DNA of 64,000 nt from the NCBI RefSeq assembly GCF_900608595.1, contig NZ_UWYY01000013.1, positions 1-64,000 on the forward strand, read 5' to 3'. The notes beneath the pieces were generated by a model. That model was not told the DNA's origin, ran no database searches, and saw only the letters and a program-made list of their open reading frames with translations. Both the position numbers and the translations under genes were made by a program. This DNA comes from Promicromonospora panici (GTDB taxonomy: Bacteria > Actinomycetota > Actinomycetes > Actinomycetales > Cellulomonadaceae). How positions within the stretch are numbered: position 1 is the stretch's first letter; each line of letters opens with the position of its first letter. Shown piece by piece: positions 42,379-51,300 of the stretch.

Positions 42379-42823
42379 GTGACAGCACAGGATCGTGGCA
42401 CCGGGACCGGCGTCCGCTCGGAGTACGACTTCGTCCCTACGCGGGCGGACTACGTGGCGCTGCTCCGGAACATGCCCATGATGCCGCTGGTGACGGTGTC
42501 TACGTGGGTCATGGGCTGTGATCGGCCTGGGGTGTGCGCGGTTGGGCAGCCTTGCCGCCTGGCGCAAGCCGGCGAACCGCGAACCTGTGCGCGCCGTGCT
42601 CGATGCTGACGGATTCAGCCATACGGGGCCCAGCGGTGCGCGGCCCTTCGTCTGGGGCGTCGCGTCTCAGGCCAGGGAGACGGCCGAGGCGTACTACGTC
42701 TACGTGCCGAACGGCGTGTCCTCGCTTGTCTACTGGCTGCCCAAGCGGGCCGTCCCGATCGACGAGCACGCGGCGGTCCGGCAGCAGATCCAGGCGTTCG
42801 TCGGGCGGTACCGGGTCCGCTGA
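42379..42823 (+). pseudogene. frameshifted small membrane protein, YcxB-like C-terminus
   Basis: One frame from GTG 42379 gives EYDFVPTRADYVALLRNMPMMPLVTVSTWVMG. The next, from about 42518, continues VIGLGCARLGSLAAWRK and ends with GVSSLVYWLPKRAVPIDEHAAVRQQI, which resembles the C-terminus of YcxB-like proteins. Joined, they make about 148 residues of sensible length, so a single frame change near 42517 probably broke one gene. A sequencing error is the other explanation. Confidence 0.5.
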
Positions 42824-43053
42824 GCACTGCCGCTATGTCGCGGGAGCGACGTCGGCAAGGGATCGCCGCGTCGTGCCCGTCTGTCTCAGCCGTTGTCGAG
42901 CATGGGTTCCCAGCACCGGGTGGTGACGCCGATCCCGTTCCAGCGGTTGATGGTGAGCGCGCAGCCCTAATTGGCTCACATGTTGGGCCGATCCACGGCA
43001 TCTTGAACGGGCCGCTCATGCCCGGAGTGGCGGCTGAATGACACGAGAGGGAA

Positions 43054-43085
43054 GTGCTGTAGCACGATGTGACACCCGGTGCTAC
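43054..43085. promoter_or_regulatory. candidate operator of the toxin-antitoxin pair
   Basis: GTAGCAC (43059-43065) and GTGCTAC (43079-43085) form an inverted repeat, with an extra GTGCT at 43054. It ends 9 bp before the antitoxin ATG, a usual place for autorepression by antitoxin complexes. No ribosome binding site fits between it and the start, so the message may be nearly leaderless. Confidence 0.5.
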
Positions 43086-43094
43086 GGTGTTCTT

Positions 43095-43364
43095 ATGAGC
43101 ACTCAGCCAGAGATCACCCAGCGCGACCTGCGCTCGCGGTCGAAGGAGATCATGGACGCCGTCCAGTCTGGTCGGTCGTTCACGGTCACGCGTGACGGGC
43201 ACCAGATCGGTGAACTGGTCCCGTTGCGGCGCCGTCGCCGCTTCGTCCCGCGTGCGGAGTTCGCTGCGATGTCTCAGGCGGGCCCACACATGTCGCTGGA
43301 GGCGTTCCGTGCCGATCAGGAAGCGACCGTCGACGACGAGGTCTCCGATCCCTATGAGCGCTGA
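43095..43364 (+). CDS. type II antitoxin, Phd/YefM family
   Basis: 89 residues. ITQRDLRSRSKEIMDAVQSGRSFTVTRDGHQIGELVPL is the Phd/YefM pattern (quoted in two overlapping halves: the DNA-binding helices, then the beta strand). The C-terminal 40 residues are charged and would wrap the toxin. Overlap of 11 bp with the PIN toxin gene supports a pair. It should repress the shared promoter. Confidence 0.85.
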   Translation: MSTQPEITQRDLRSRSKEIMDAVQSGRSFTVTRDGHQIGELVPLRRRRRFVPRAEFAAMSQAGPHMSLEAFRADQEATVDDEVSDPYER

Positions 43365-43794
43365 ACCCACCCAGGGTCTTGTCGATACGAACATCCTGAT
43401 CCTGCGAGACCGGATCGACATCGGCGAGCTGCCCGATGAAATGGCTGTCAGCGCCATGACTCTCGCGGAGCTCTCCGCAGGGCCTCACCTGGTCCGCCCC
43501 GACAGCATTCAGTACGACGAGCATGCTGAACGAGCGCGTCGCATAGACGTCCTCCAGCGGGTCGAGAACGAGTTCGACCCCATCCCGTTCGACGCCGAGG
43601 CGGCCCGTCTCTACGGCCGGATGACCGCCGGTGTCGTTGCCGTCGGGCGCACGCCGCGCCGCCGTGCCGTCGATCTCATGATTGCTGCTACCGCGGCAGC
43701 CGAGGGCCTTCCTCTGTACACGTCCAACCCTGACGATTACAAGGGACTCGAACACATCATCACGCTCGTCCCCGTCACCCGACCGGCCGACTGA
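43354..43794 (+). CDS. type II toxin, VapC-like PIN-domain ribonuclease
   Basis: 146 residues. GLVDTNILI holds the first acidic residue (Asp11). LAELSAG holds a conserved Glu, and DLMIAATA and SNPDDYKGLE complete the PIN acidic cluster. PIN toxins cleave tRNA or rRNA when released from the antitoxin coded just upstream. Confidence 0.88.
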   Translation: MSAEPTQGLVDTNILILRDRIDIGELPDEMAVSAMTLAELSAGPHLVRPDSIQYDEHAERARRIDVLQRVENEFDPIPFDAEAARLYGRMTAGVVAVGRTPRRRAVDLMIAATAAAEGLPLYTSNPDDYKGLEHIITLVPVTRPAD

Positions 43795-43907
43795 GACAGG
43801 TCTCGTCTGTGTGACGTACGGGTGTCCGACGCCGATGGTGCCCGACGTCGCGCAGGCAGGGGTGCCATGCCCGCCCACCGGCCGGCGCGACGCTGGGCCT
43901 CGGGGTG

Positions 43908-44216
43908 CTATTCCTCGTGGCCGGCGTTGCCGCGGCAGGCCTCACCCGGGCTGGGCACGACGTCCTTGAGGCCGTGGCTGACGAACTTGCCATACGTCTG
44001 GACGTGGCCGCCCGTGACGAAGTCGTCGTCGAACCCGGGTGGGTTGTTCTCGATGTCGTCCGGGAGGTCCCGGCCCGAGAACGCGCACGCCGAGCTGGCG
44101 ATGAACGCGCCCGGGATCGGAGCGCCCTTCCCGTTGGTCTCGCCGGCGTGTGCCGACATCGCGCCACCGACGGTCAGTCCCGCGGCGACGACGAGCGTCA
44201 TCAAGACGCGCTTCAT
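43908..44216 (-). CDS. small secreted protein of unknown function
   Basis: 102 residues. The signal peptide MKRVLMTLVVAAGLTVGGAM ends near AHA. The mature part has two cysteines (SSACAFSG and GEACRG) that could form a disulphide, with FDDDFVTGGHVQTYGKFVSHGLKDVVPSPG between them. GTG codons precede the ATG, but AAGGAGG 8 bp before ATG 44216 decides the start. I do not recognise the family. Confidence 0.7.
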   Translation of the reverse strand: MKRVLMTLVVAAGLTVGGAMSAHAGETNGKGAPIPGAFIASSACAFSGRDLPDDIENNPPGFDDDFVTGGHVQTYGKFVSHGLKDVVPSPGEACRGNAGHEE

Positions 44217-44349
44217 GTTCACCACCTCCTTGTGGTGAAGGGCGTCCGGGTAGGTCGGGCGAACCCGGTCCGCCCCCCGAAGTCAAAGTACGTCGAGGCC
44301 GCCGCTCGCACCCTCTGGGGCGCAGAGATCACCCCGTCGTCGGCGATCG

Positions 44350-45009
44350 TCACGTCACCAGCCCGTTGCGGTAGGCGTAGACCACCGCCTGCACGCGGTC
44401 GCGCAGGCCGAGCTTGGCCAGGAGGCGCGACACGTACGTCTTGACCGTCTCCTGGCTGATCACCAGGGCCGCGGCGATCTCGCCGTTGGACAGGCCGTCG
44501 GCGATCAGGTGCAGGACCTCCAGCTCGCGCCGGGTCAGCGCGGTGTCGTCGGGCGTGCTCTCAGTGGGCCGGATGCGCGCCGCGTACCTGCCGACGAGCT
44601 GCCTCGTCACCTCGGGAGCCAGCAGTGCGGCCCCGGTGGCGACGGTGCGGATGCCGGTCAGCAGCTGCGCCGCCGGGGCGTCCTTGAGCAGGAACCCGCT
44701 CGCCCCGGCGCGCAGCGCCTCGTAGACGTACTCGTCCAGGTTGAACGTCGTCACCACGAGCACCTTGACGGGATGCTCCACCCCGGCGCCGGCGAGCAGG
44801 CGGGTCGCCTCGATGCCGTCGAGCACGGGCATCCGGACGTCCATCACCACGACGTCGGGATGCACCCGGCGGGCGAGGTCGACGGCGGCCCGCCCGTCCG
44901 CGCACTCGCCCACCACCTCGAGGTCGGGCTGGGCGTCGATGATGGTCGCGAACCCGGTACGGATGAGGGCCTGGTCGTCGCAGATCAGGACCCGGGTCGG
45001 CGTTGTCAC
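44350..45009 (-). CDS. NarL/FixJ-family response regulator
   Basis: 219 residues: a receiver domain with Asp57 in VVVMDVRMP, DD at residues 11-12 and Lys in FLLKDAP, followed by a LuxR HTH (LTRRELEVLHLIADGLSNGEIA...). It is coded with its sensor kinase (4-bp overlap). Two-component pairs of this kind answer envelope or nutrient signals. The target genes may include the adjacent CPBP protease. Confidence 0.92.
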   Translation of the reverse strand: MTTPTRVLICDDQALIRTGFATIIDAQPDLEVVGECADGRAAVDLARRVHPDVVVMDVRMPVLDGIEATRLLAGAGVEHPVKVLVVTTFNLDEYVYEALRAGASGFLLKDAPAAQLLTGIRTVATGAALLAPEVTRQLVGRYAARIRPTESTPDDTALTRRELEVLHLIADGLSNGEIAAALVISQETVKTYVSRLLAKLGLRDRVQAVVYAYRNGLVT

Positions 45010-46208
45010 GACCCGGTCCCGGTCGGGATGCGGGCCAGCACGACGAATCCGCCGCCGTCCCGCCGGGTCGCGTCGAACTCGCCGCCCAGGGTGGTGACCC
45101 GTTCGCGGAGCCCGGTGAGCCCTCGGCCGCTCCCTTCGGGCGAGCGCGGGCGGGCGCCAGTAGTGCCTGCCTGCTCCGCGGCCTGTGCGACGGGCTGCTC
45201 GGGTCCGGTCCCAGCGGTGCTGACCTCCACGGTGATCTCCCTTTCGTCGTACCGCACGCCGACCGTCGTCGGGCTGCCGTGCGCATGCTTGAGGGCGTTG
45301 GTCAATGCCTCCTGCACCACCCGGTGGGCGACCAGCTCGGCACTCCCGGCTGATTCCGACGGCGTGCCCTCCTCGGTGAGCTCAACCGGCTGCCCCGACC
45401 GACGGGTCTGCTCGACGAGCGTGCGCAGCTCTCGGAGGGACGACGTCCGCGCAGCGCCGTCGTGCCCCGGGTCGAGCAGGTCCAGCAGGTTCCGGAGGTC
45501 GCCGATCGCCCGCCGGCCCGTGTCGGTGACCGCGGTCAGCGTCTCCTCGAGACGGTCGGGGGCGCTCGTCAGGTAGCGGGCAGCCTCCGTCTGCACGACC
45601 ATCGCCGTTACGTGGTGGGTCACCACGTCGTGCAGCTCGCGGGCTATCCGGGTGCGTTCGGCCGTGCGGGTCTCCTCGGCGACCCGGAGCCGGTGCTCGG
45701 TCTCGGCCGCCCGGGTGGAGCGCAGCCAGGAGCCGGCGGCCCACAGGAGGACCAGCGCCAGGTAGAACGTCAGGTACCCGTCCGCCCGCTCGGTCCCGCC
45801 GACCAGGTCGAGCGCGACCGCCAGCACCGCGTAGCCCCCCGAGAGGACGATCGCGATCGTGCGGCGTCGGCGTTCCAGGTAGGCTCCCGCGCTCAGCAGC
45901 GCGATGACGAGCCCGGTGCCCGCGAACGTGTGGTAACCCCGGAGCTGGTCGAGCGCGAAGCCGAGCGACACCAGGACGAGGCAGGCCCCGGGCCACCGCC
46001 GGCGGGCGGCGATCGGGAGGCACTGGAGGACGATCGCCACGACGGTCAGCGCGTCAAAGGGACGGGTCGGCAGCGCGCCGACCTGCGTCCCCAGCCCGTG
46101 GAACGCCGGCACGAACGATGCGACCGCCGGCACCAACGCGAGCGGCAGGTCCCGGACCGTGACATCGAGCTGACGCCACCGGTCCAGGACCCGCCGGAGT
46201 TCGATCAC
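45006..46208 (-). CDS. sensor histidine kinase, HisKA_3 family
   Basis: 400 residues. Five to six membrane helices fill the first 165. The dimerisation helix holds RIARELHDVVTHHV with the phosphorylated histidine. The ATPase domain shows HRVVQEALTNALKHA and GRGLTGLRERV. It partners the response regulator coded directly downstream with a 4-bp overlap. Its own start overlaps the CPBP protease stop by 4 bp, so three genes form one operon. Confidence 0.92.
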   Translation of the reverse strand: MIELRRVLDRWRQLDVTVRDLPLALVPAVASFVPAFHGLGTQVGALPTRPFDALTVVAIVLQCLPIAARRRWPGACLVLVSLGFALDQLRGYHTFAGTGLVIALLSAGAYLERRRRTIAIVLSGGYAVLAVALDLVGGTERADGYLTFYLALVLLWAAGSWLRSTRAAETEHRLRVAEETRTAERTRIARELHDVVTHHVTAMVVQTEAARYLTSAPDRLEETLTAVTDTGRRAIGDLRNLLDLLDPGHDGAARTSSLRELRTLVEQTRRSGQPVELTEEGTPSESAGSAELVAHRVVQEALTNALKHAHGSPTTVGVRYDEREITVEVSTAGTGPEQPVAQAAEQAGTTGARPRSPEGSGRGLTGLRERVTTLGGEFDATRRDGGGFVVLARIPTGTGS

Positions 46209-47038
46209 CTGGCGAGCCTAGCGGCCACGTCCGCCCGGGCCGCGCGACGGACGGGGACCACGTGACCACGGCGGTAGGCCAGCCACATGAACGCGCCGGT
46301 GGCCAGCACGCCGAGCACCACCGCGTAGATACTGGCCTCCGGTCCGAAGCCGCCGCCCGTGACCAGCGCGGGACCCGAGATCGTCGCGTCCAGCAGGCCC
46401 TGCGCGGTGTTGCTGCCGGACACCTCCGTGCTGAAGATGGCGCTCGCGGCGATGTTCCAGCCGAAGTGCAGGCCGATCGGCACCCACAGCTTGCGGGTGG
46501 CGATGTACGCGGCGGTCAGCATCCCGCCCGCCTCGATGGCGATAGCGAAGGCACCCACCAGGGTCGCGTTCGGGTTGGCCAAGTGGATCAGGCCGAACAG
46601 CGAGCCGGTCAGCGCGAGCGCGATCCAGCTGCCGGTCCAGCGCTCGATGTTCCGGAACAGGACACCGCGGAAGACCAGCTCCTCGGCCACAGCGGCACCC
46701 GCCATGATGCCGAGCAGGGCGAGGGCGCTCGCCGGCGAGCCCAGGCCGTTGATCGTGTAGTCACCGAAGAAGGCGATGCTCGCGATCACTGCCCCGAACA
46801 GCGCGATGCCGAGCAGCGTGCCCCAGCTGATCCCGGAACCTGCTCCCTTCACGGACACCTCGACGGGGGCCCGGTGCTCGGTTCGCCGCACCACCCAGCC
46901 GTAGACCAGGACTCCGACGACGGCCGTCAGCAGGCCGGCGACGAGCGCCAGCCAGGGGTTGTCCTTCACCGCAGCCGTACCCAGATTGCCGAGGATCCAT
47001 ACCGCCGCAACCGCCAAGAGCTGCCATACCAGACGCAC
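46205..47038 (-). CDS. CPBP-family intramembrane metalloprotease
   Basis: 277 residues with several membrane helices. The CPBP motifs are AEELVFRG (EExxxR), FGLIHL and HFGWN. This family holds CAAX-type proteases, bacteriocin self-immunity proteins and regulators. I chose the GTG at 47038, with AGAGGAG 5 bp upstream, because the upstream extension to 47215 has no membrane or fold signal. As the first gene of an operon with the two-component pair, it may be regulated by, or act on, that signalling. Confidence 0.85.
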   Translation of the reverse strand: MRLVWQLLAVAAVWILGNLGTAAVKDNPWLALVAGLLTAVVGVLVYGWVVRRTEHRAPVEVSVKGAGSGISWGTLLGIALFGAVIASIAFFGDYTINGLGSPASALALLGIMAGAAVAEELVFRGVLFRNIERWTGSWIALALTGSLFGLIHLANPNATLVGAFAIAIEAGGMLTAAYIATRKLWVPIGLHFGWNIAASAIFSTEVSGSNTAQGLLDATISGPALVTGGGFGPEASIYAVVLGVLATGAFMWLAYRRGHVVPVRRAARADVAARLAR

Positions 47039-47170
47039 GATGACTCCTCTGTGAGAATCCGCGGCGGGAGCGCTGCGGGATACCCCAAAGGTATGGATCC
47101 AGAGGTTCGCCGTAGTCACCGCACGGTGGACATTCGCAGGTAGCTCGCACGGGGGACAGACTGGGCTCCT

Positions 47171-47761
47171 ATGCGCAGCAACCTCGACCAGATCCGGGCC
47201 GAGATCATCGCCCACCAGTCCAACACCTGGGCGCGCGACCTCGGCTACGAGCCCCTCTACGCCGCGGCCCCGGGCGCGCGGATCGCGCTCGTAGGCCAGG
47301 CGCCCGGCCGCAAGGCCCAGGAGAGCGGCAAGCCGTGGAACGACGCCAGCGGCGTGAAGCTGCGGACCTGGCTCGGCGTCGACGATGAACAGTTCTACGA
47401 CCCGGACCAGTTCGCCATCATCCCGATGGACTTCTACTACCCGGGCAAGGGCGCCTCAGGCGACCTGCCGCCGCGCAAGGACTTCGCGGGACTGTGGCAC
47501 CAGCGCATCCTCGATGAGCTGCCCGACCTAGCGCTCACGATCCTCGTGGGCGGCTACGCCCAGAAGTACTACCTCGGCGCCCGCGCGAAGCCGAGCCTGA
47601 CCGAGACCGTGCGTGCCTACGCCGAATACCTGCCCTCGACCATCCCGCTGGTGCACCCGTCGCCGCTCAACTTCCGCTGGCAGTCCAAGAACCCCTGGTT
47701 CGAGGAGGACGTCGTTCCGGCGCTGCGGACGCGGGTGAGCGAGGCGCTCGCGGGGTCGTGA
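47171..47761 (+). CDS. uracil-DNA glycosylase family protein
   Basis: 196 residues. LVGQAPGRKAQESGKPWNDASG holds the active loop of the UDG superfamily, quoted here as VGQAPG. HPSPLNFRW is the second catalytic/DNA-binding motif. The layout matches the uracil-DNA glycosylase family members of YcdT/TTUDGA-like type, which may remove uracil or related bases. It faces away from the CPBP gene across 132 bp. No other repair gene is adjacent. Confidence 0.8.
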   Translation: MRSNLDQIRAEIIAHQSNTWARDLGYEPLYAAAPGARIALVGQAPGRKAQESGKPWNDASGVKLRTWLGVDDEQFYDPDQFAIIPMDFYYPGKGASGDLPPRKDFAGLWHQRILDELPDLALTILVGGYAQKYYLGARAKPSLTETVRAYAEYLPSTIPLVHPSPLNFRWQSKNPWFEEDVVPALRTRVSEALAGS

Positions 47762-47791
47762 CGGCGGTTGTCGTCGGACTGTGCCGGCCGC

Positions 47792-48094
47792 TCAGGCCGC
47801 GCCCTCGGACGCGGGCTCCGGCTCGGCGTGGTCGAGCGTCCGGAGAGCGTCCTTCAGGAGCCGGGCCTTGTGGGCGAGCTCAAGGATCTGCACGCCCTTC
47901 TCCGTGGGCTGCCAGTTGCCGTCGATGTAGGTCAGCACGTCGTCGTCATAGGCCTGCCGGGTGGCCACGAGGTGGTACTTGACCGTCGCGGAGTCTCGTT
48001 CGAGGGCATCCGCGGCGGCACCGTACGAGCCGCGTTCGTGAAGCGTGAGTACGGCGAGCAGGTTTTCACTGGTAGCCCTCTTGGCGCTCCCCAT
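47792..48094 (-). CDS. small HTH protein
   Basis: 100 residues with a LysR-like helix-turn-helix (LAVLTLHERGSYGAAADAL, then SATVKYHL). No ligand domain follows. GAAGGA precedes the ATG at 48094 by 8 bp. It may be a small DNA-binding regulator. The 213 bp between it and the Rhs gene hold no other signal I recognise. Confidence 0.65.
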   Translation of the reverse strand: MGSAKRATSENLLAVLTLHERGSYGAAADALERDSATVKYHLVATRQAYDDDVLTYIDGNWQPTEKGVQILELAHKARLLKDALRTLDHAEPEPASEGAA

Positions 48095-48307
48095 CGTGGC
48101 GGTTCCTTCCCCCAGGCAGCCCCGTCGTGGCATGGAACGACACCGTAAGCATCCTGACGAGGTGTCGTCAAAGTCCGGCTTATACGAATCGAGAGATTCA
48201 CCCGTAGGTTTTCTTCCTCTGTTCCCCCTGGACGTCTGCTGGTTCGCTTCGGGTGGTTTGTTGACCTTCGCCTGAAATGGGCGAGGCGCGGCTCAGGGGG
48301 ATTTCCG

Positions 48308-51300
48308 ATGGCTCGCAGTACGACTGGACCGGTCGCGGACTCGACGGCGCTGACCAGGTCGGATGGCCGACGGCGGGGGCGTGTGGCGACGGTCGCGGTC
48401 ACCGCGGCCGCCCTGGTCGGCATCTACCTGGTGCCGGCCGGGCCTGCCTTCGCGGCAAGCGACGAGGAGCCGTCGGAGGCCGACCGTGCCGCTGCGGCCG
48501 CCGCTGCGGCTCCGCCGTCCGACGGCTTCTCGGACCAGGGCGAGGACGAGGGCGGGAACTGGTTCACCGACCTCTTCGGCGGCGGTGACGACGACGCGCC
48601 GGAGGCGGATCCGATCCCGGCGGACGCCGAGCTGTCGCCCCAGGAACACTCGGTGGACCCGAAGATCGCGACGCCGGGCGAGCCGGGCGAGCGCGTGCGG
48701 GAGATGACCGGCAAGCGCACCGTCAACAGCCGGACGTTCCTGCTCGACAACGGCCAGCGCCAGGTGGAGCTGTCCGGCGAGCCGCTGTTCTACGAGACCG
48801 CGCAGGACGGCCTGGTCGAGATCGACACGACGGTCGCGGCGACCGGCAAGGCGGTGGCCGACGCGGGGGCGAAGGGCCTGTCCACGAAGGCGGGCAAGGC
48901 CGCCACGTCGGACGGCTGGTCGCACGCGAGCGTGGCGAACAGCGCACGGTCGTACTTCGGTCAGCGGGCGGACCGGGTGGTCCGGGTGGAGGACGCCGCA
49001 GGTCGTGGCGTCACCGTCGGGCTGCCCGACGCCGAGGACGGCGAGTTGTCCTCCCCCCAGGTGGACGGCGACACGGTGACCCACCAGGACGTCACGGCGC
49101 TCGATGGCGCGGACCTGTCGTACGAGGTGCTGCCGGGGCGGGTCAAGGAGTCGATAGTCCTCGCCGAGGCCCCGGCCGACGAGGCCTCGCTGGAGTACAC
49201 CTTCACGCTGTCCGACCTGGGCGACCTGACGCCGCGCGTCGAGGAGGACGGGTCGATCGGCTTCCACAGCGAGCTCGATCCGGAGCCGGTGGCGTCGATT
49301 CCCGCGGGCGTGATGTGGGACTCCCGCAAGGCCGAGACCACGCAGGACGGCAGGCTGTCCGCGCCGGACGACGAGGGCGCCGCGGTGTCCACCGACGTGA
49401 CCTACGAGCTGGAGCGTTCGGGCAAGGGCGCCTGGACGCTGACCGTGGTCCCGGACCTGGAGTGGCTCACCGACGAGGCACGCGTCTGGCCGGTGACCGT
49501 GGACCCGACGATCATCATCTCGCCGACGCAGGCGTTCTCGAAGGACACGATGATCCTGTCGGAGGCGCCTACCACGAACTACTACTCGTCGTCGCGGCTC
49601 TCGGTCGGCCGTACCAGCGGCGGTACCGCGCGTTCGATGGTGCAGTTCCCGCAGCTCCAGGACGTCGTGCCGACGGGCTCCGACGTCACGCGCGCCGAGC
49701 TGCAGCTGTACTTCGACCAAGCGCACACCGACTGGGCGACGCGCGTGCCGCTGGAGGTGCGCGAGGTGACCGCGCCGTGGACGTCGTCGAGCACGACGTG
49801 GAACTCGGCCAACGGGCTGATGGGGCCGGTGGCCGGCACACGCCGAACGGTGAACAACGTCTCGCCGTACGCGTCGGCGACGGGCTCCTGGCCGGCGTCG
49901 GCGCTGGGCGCGGACGGGTTCGAGGGCGACTATCAGTACAACCGGGACACGGTCGCGGGGGACGTGTTCACCTGGTCGCCTGACCTGCCAACCTCTGGCC
50001 TGTGGCAGGTGTGGCTGCACAACGTGACGGGTTCGAACCGGTCCACGCAGGTGCCGGTACGGATCACGCACGCCACCGACAACCCGGTGCACACGTACAC
50101 GATGGACCAGACGGCGCCCACCGGATGGGACCAGATCGCGGCGCACACCTTCAACGCCGGTACCGGCGGCAAGGTGGAGATCCTGGACACCCCGGCGACG
50201 TCGTCGACCGCTGTGATCGCGGACGCCGTGCGCTTCGTCAAGCAGGCCACGGAGGTCCGGACGCCCGGCGAGATCGGCAAGTGGCACCGCTATGACGTGA
50301 GCGGCACGGTCGGGGCGTGGGCCAAGAACCCTGAGCTCGACAACGGGTTCATGATCAAGGCGACCGACGAGTCGAGCTCCGGCCCGGTGGGCGGCCCTCG
50401 CTACCAGGCCGGCGAGGACGTGTACGGCGAGGACGTGTACGGCGGCGAGACCCGCAACATACCGCGGCTGACCGTCACCTACGGCCAGCCGGGTGTGGTG
50501 ATGGACATCCCGGACACGGTCCACGCGACCGGCGCGGAGCTGTCCTGGTCGACGTACCAGGACCCGTCGTCGAACACGGCGGACAACCTGGTGGAGTACC
50601 AGGTGCACCGGTCGGTCTCGCAGACGTTCGATCCGACCTCGTCGACGCTGGTGGCGCCGGTGGCTCCGGGAACGACGGAGTTCGTCGATACGACGGCGGT
50701 GCCGACCGCGGCTGACGCGACCGGCCAGGGCAAGCTGTACTACTACCAGGTGGCGGTCAAGCGCCGGGACGGCACCGTCGTGCCGTCGTCCACGCAGATC
50801 GTGCGCCTGCCCAAGGCGGGGCACACCACCAAGGTGATGGTCGCCTCCGGCGACACGTCGCTCGCGAGCGGGAAGCCGAACCAGAACTGGAACGCCATCC
50901 AGGACATCACCACGCAGCGCTGGGACCTGGTCGGCAACGCGTCGGAGTTCTACGGCGACACCCGCACCGTCATGGAGTGGAACGACGCCGCGTGGGATCT
51001 CCCCGACGGCGCCGTGGTGACGGATGCGGACCTGCAGCTGTGGCAGGCGACGACGGAGACGACCCGCACCAATCCCGACGGCAGCATGATCTACCCGACG
51101 CTGGGCGTCTACCAGCTCCGGAGGGCGACCGTCGACTTCGACGAGAACACCGCGACCTGGAACGACCCGGACGGGTCCGGGCCCGGGACGTGGACGCCCG
51201 GTGGTAGCCAGACCACCGAGTTCCAGTCGACCGTCTCGGGGCTGGGCGAGGGCCCTTCCCGGTTGTCGTGGAGCGCCAGAGCGGTGACCCAGGCTTTCGT

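Noticed and set aside
42835..43041. 68-residue frame before the antitoxin gene
   Set aside because: No ribosome binding site, no recognisable protein features, and the codon pattern resembles neighbouring noncoding sequence. The 271 bp 42824-43094 are best left as intergenic.
50415..50445. 15-bp tandem repeat in the Rhs gene
   Set aside because: GGCGAGGACGTGTAC occurs twice in frame (EDVYG repeated); a small slippage event inside a coding region with no further sign of function.
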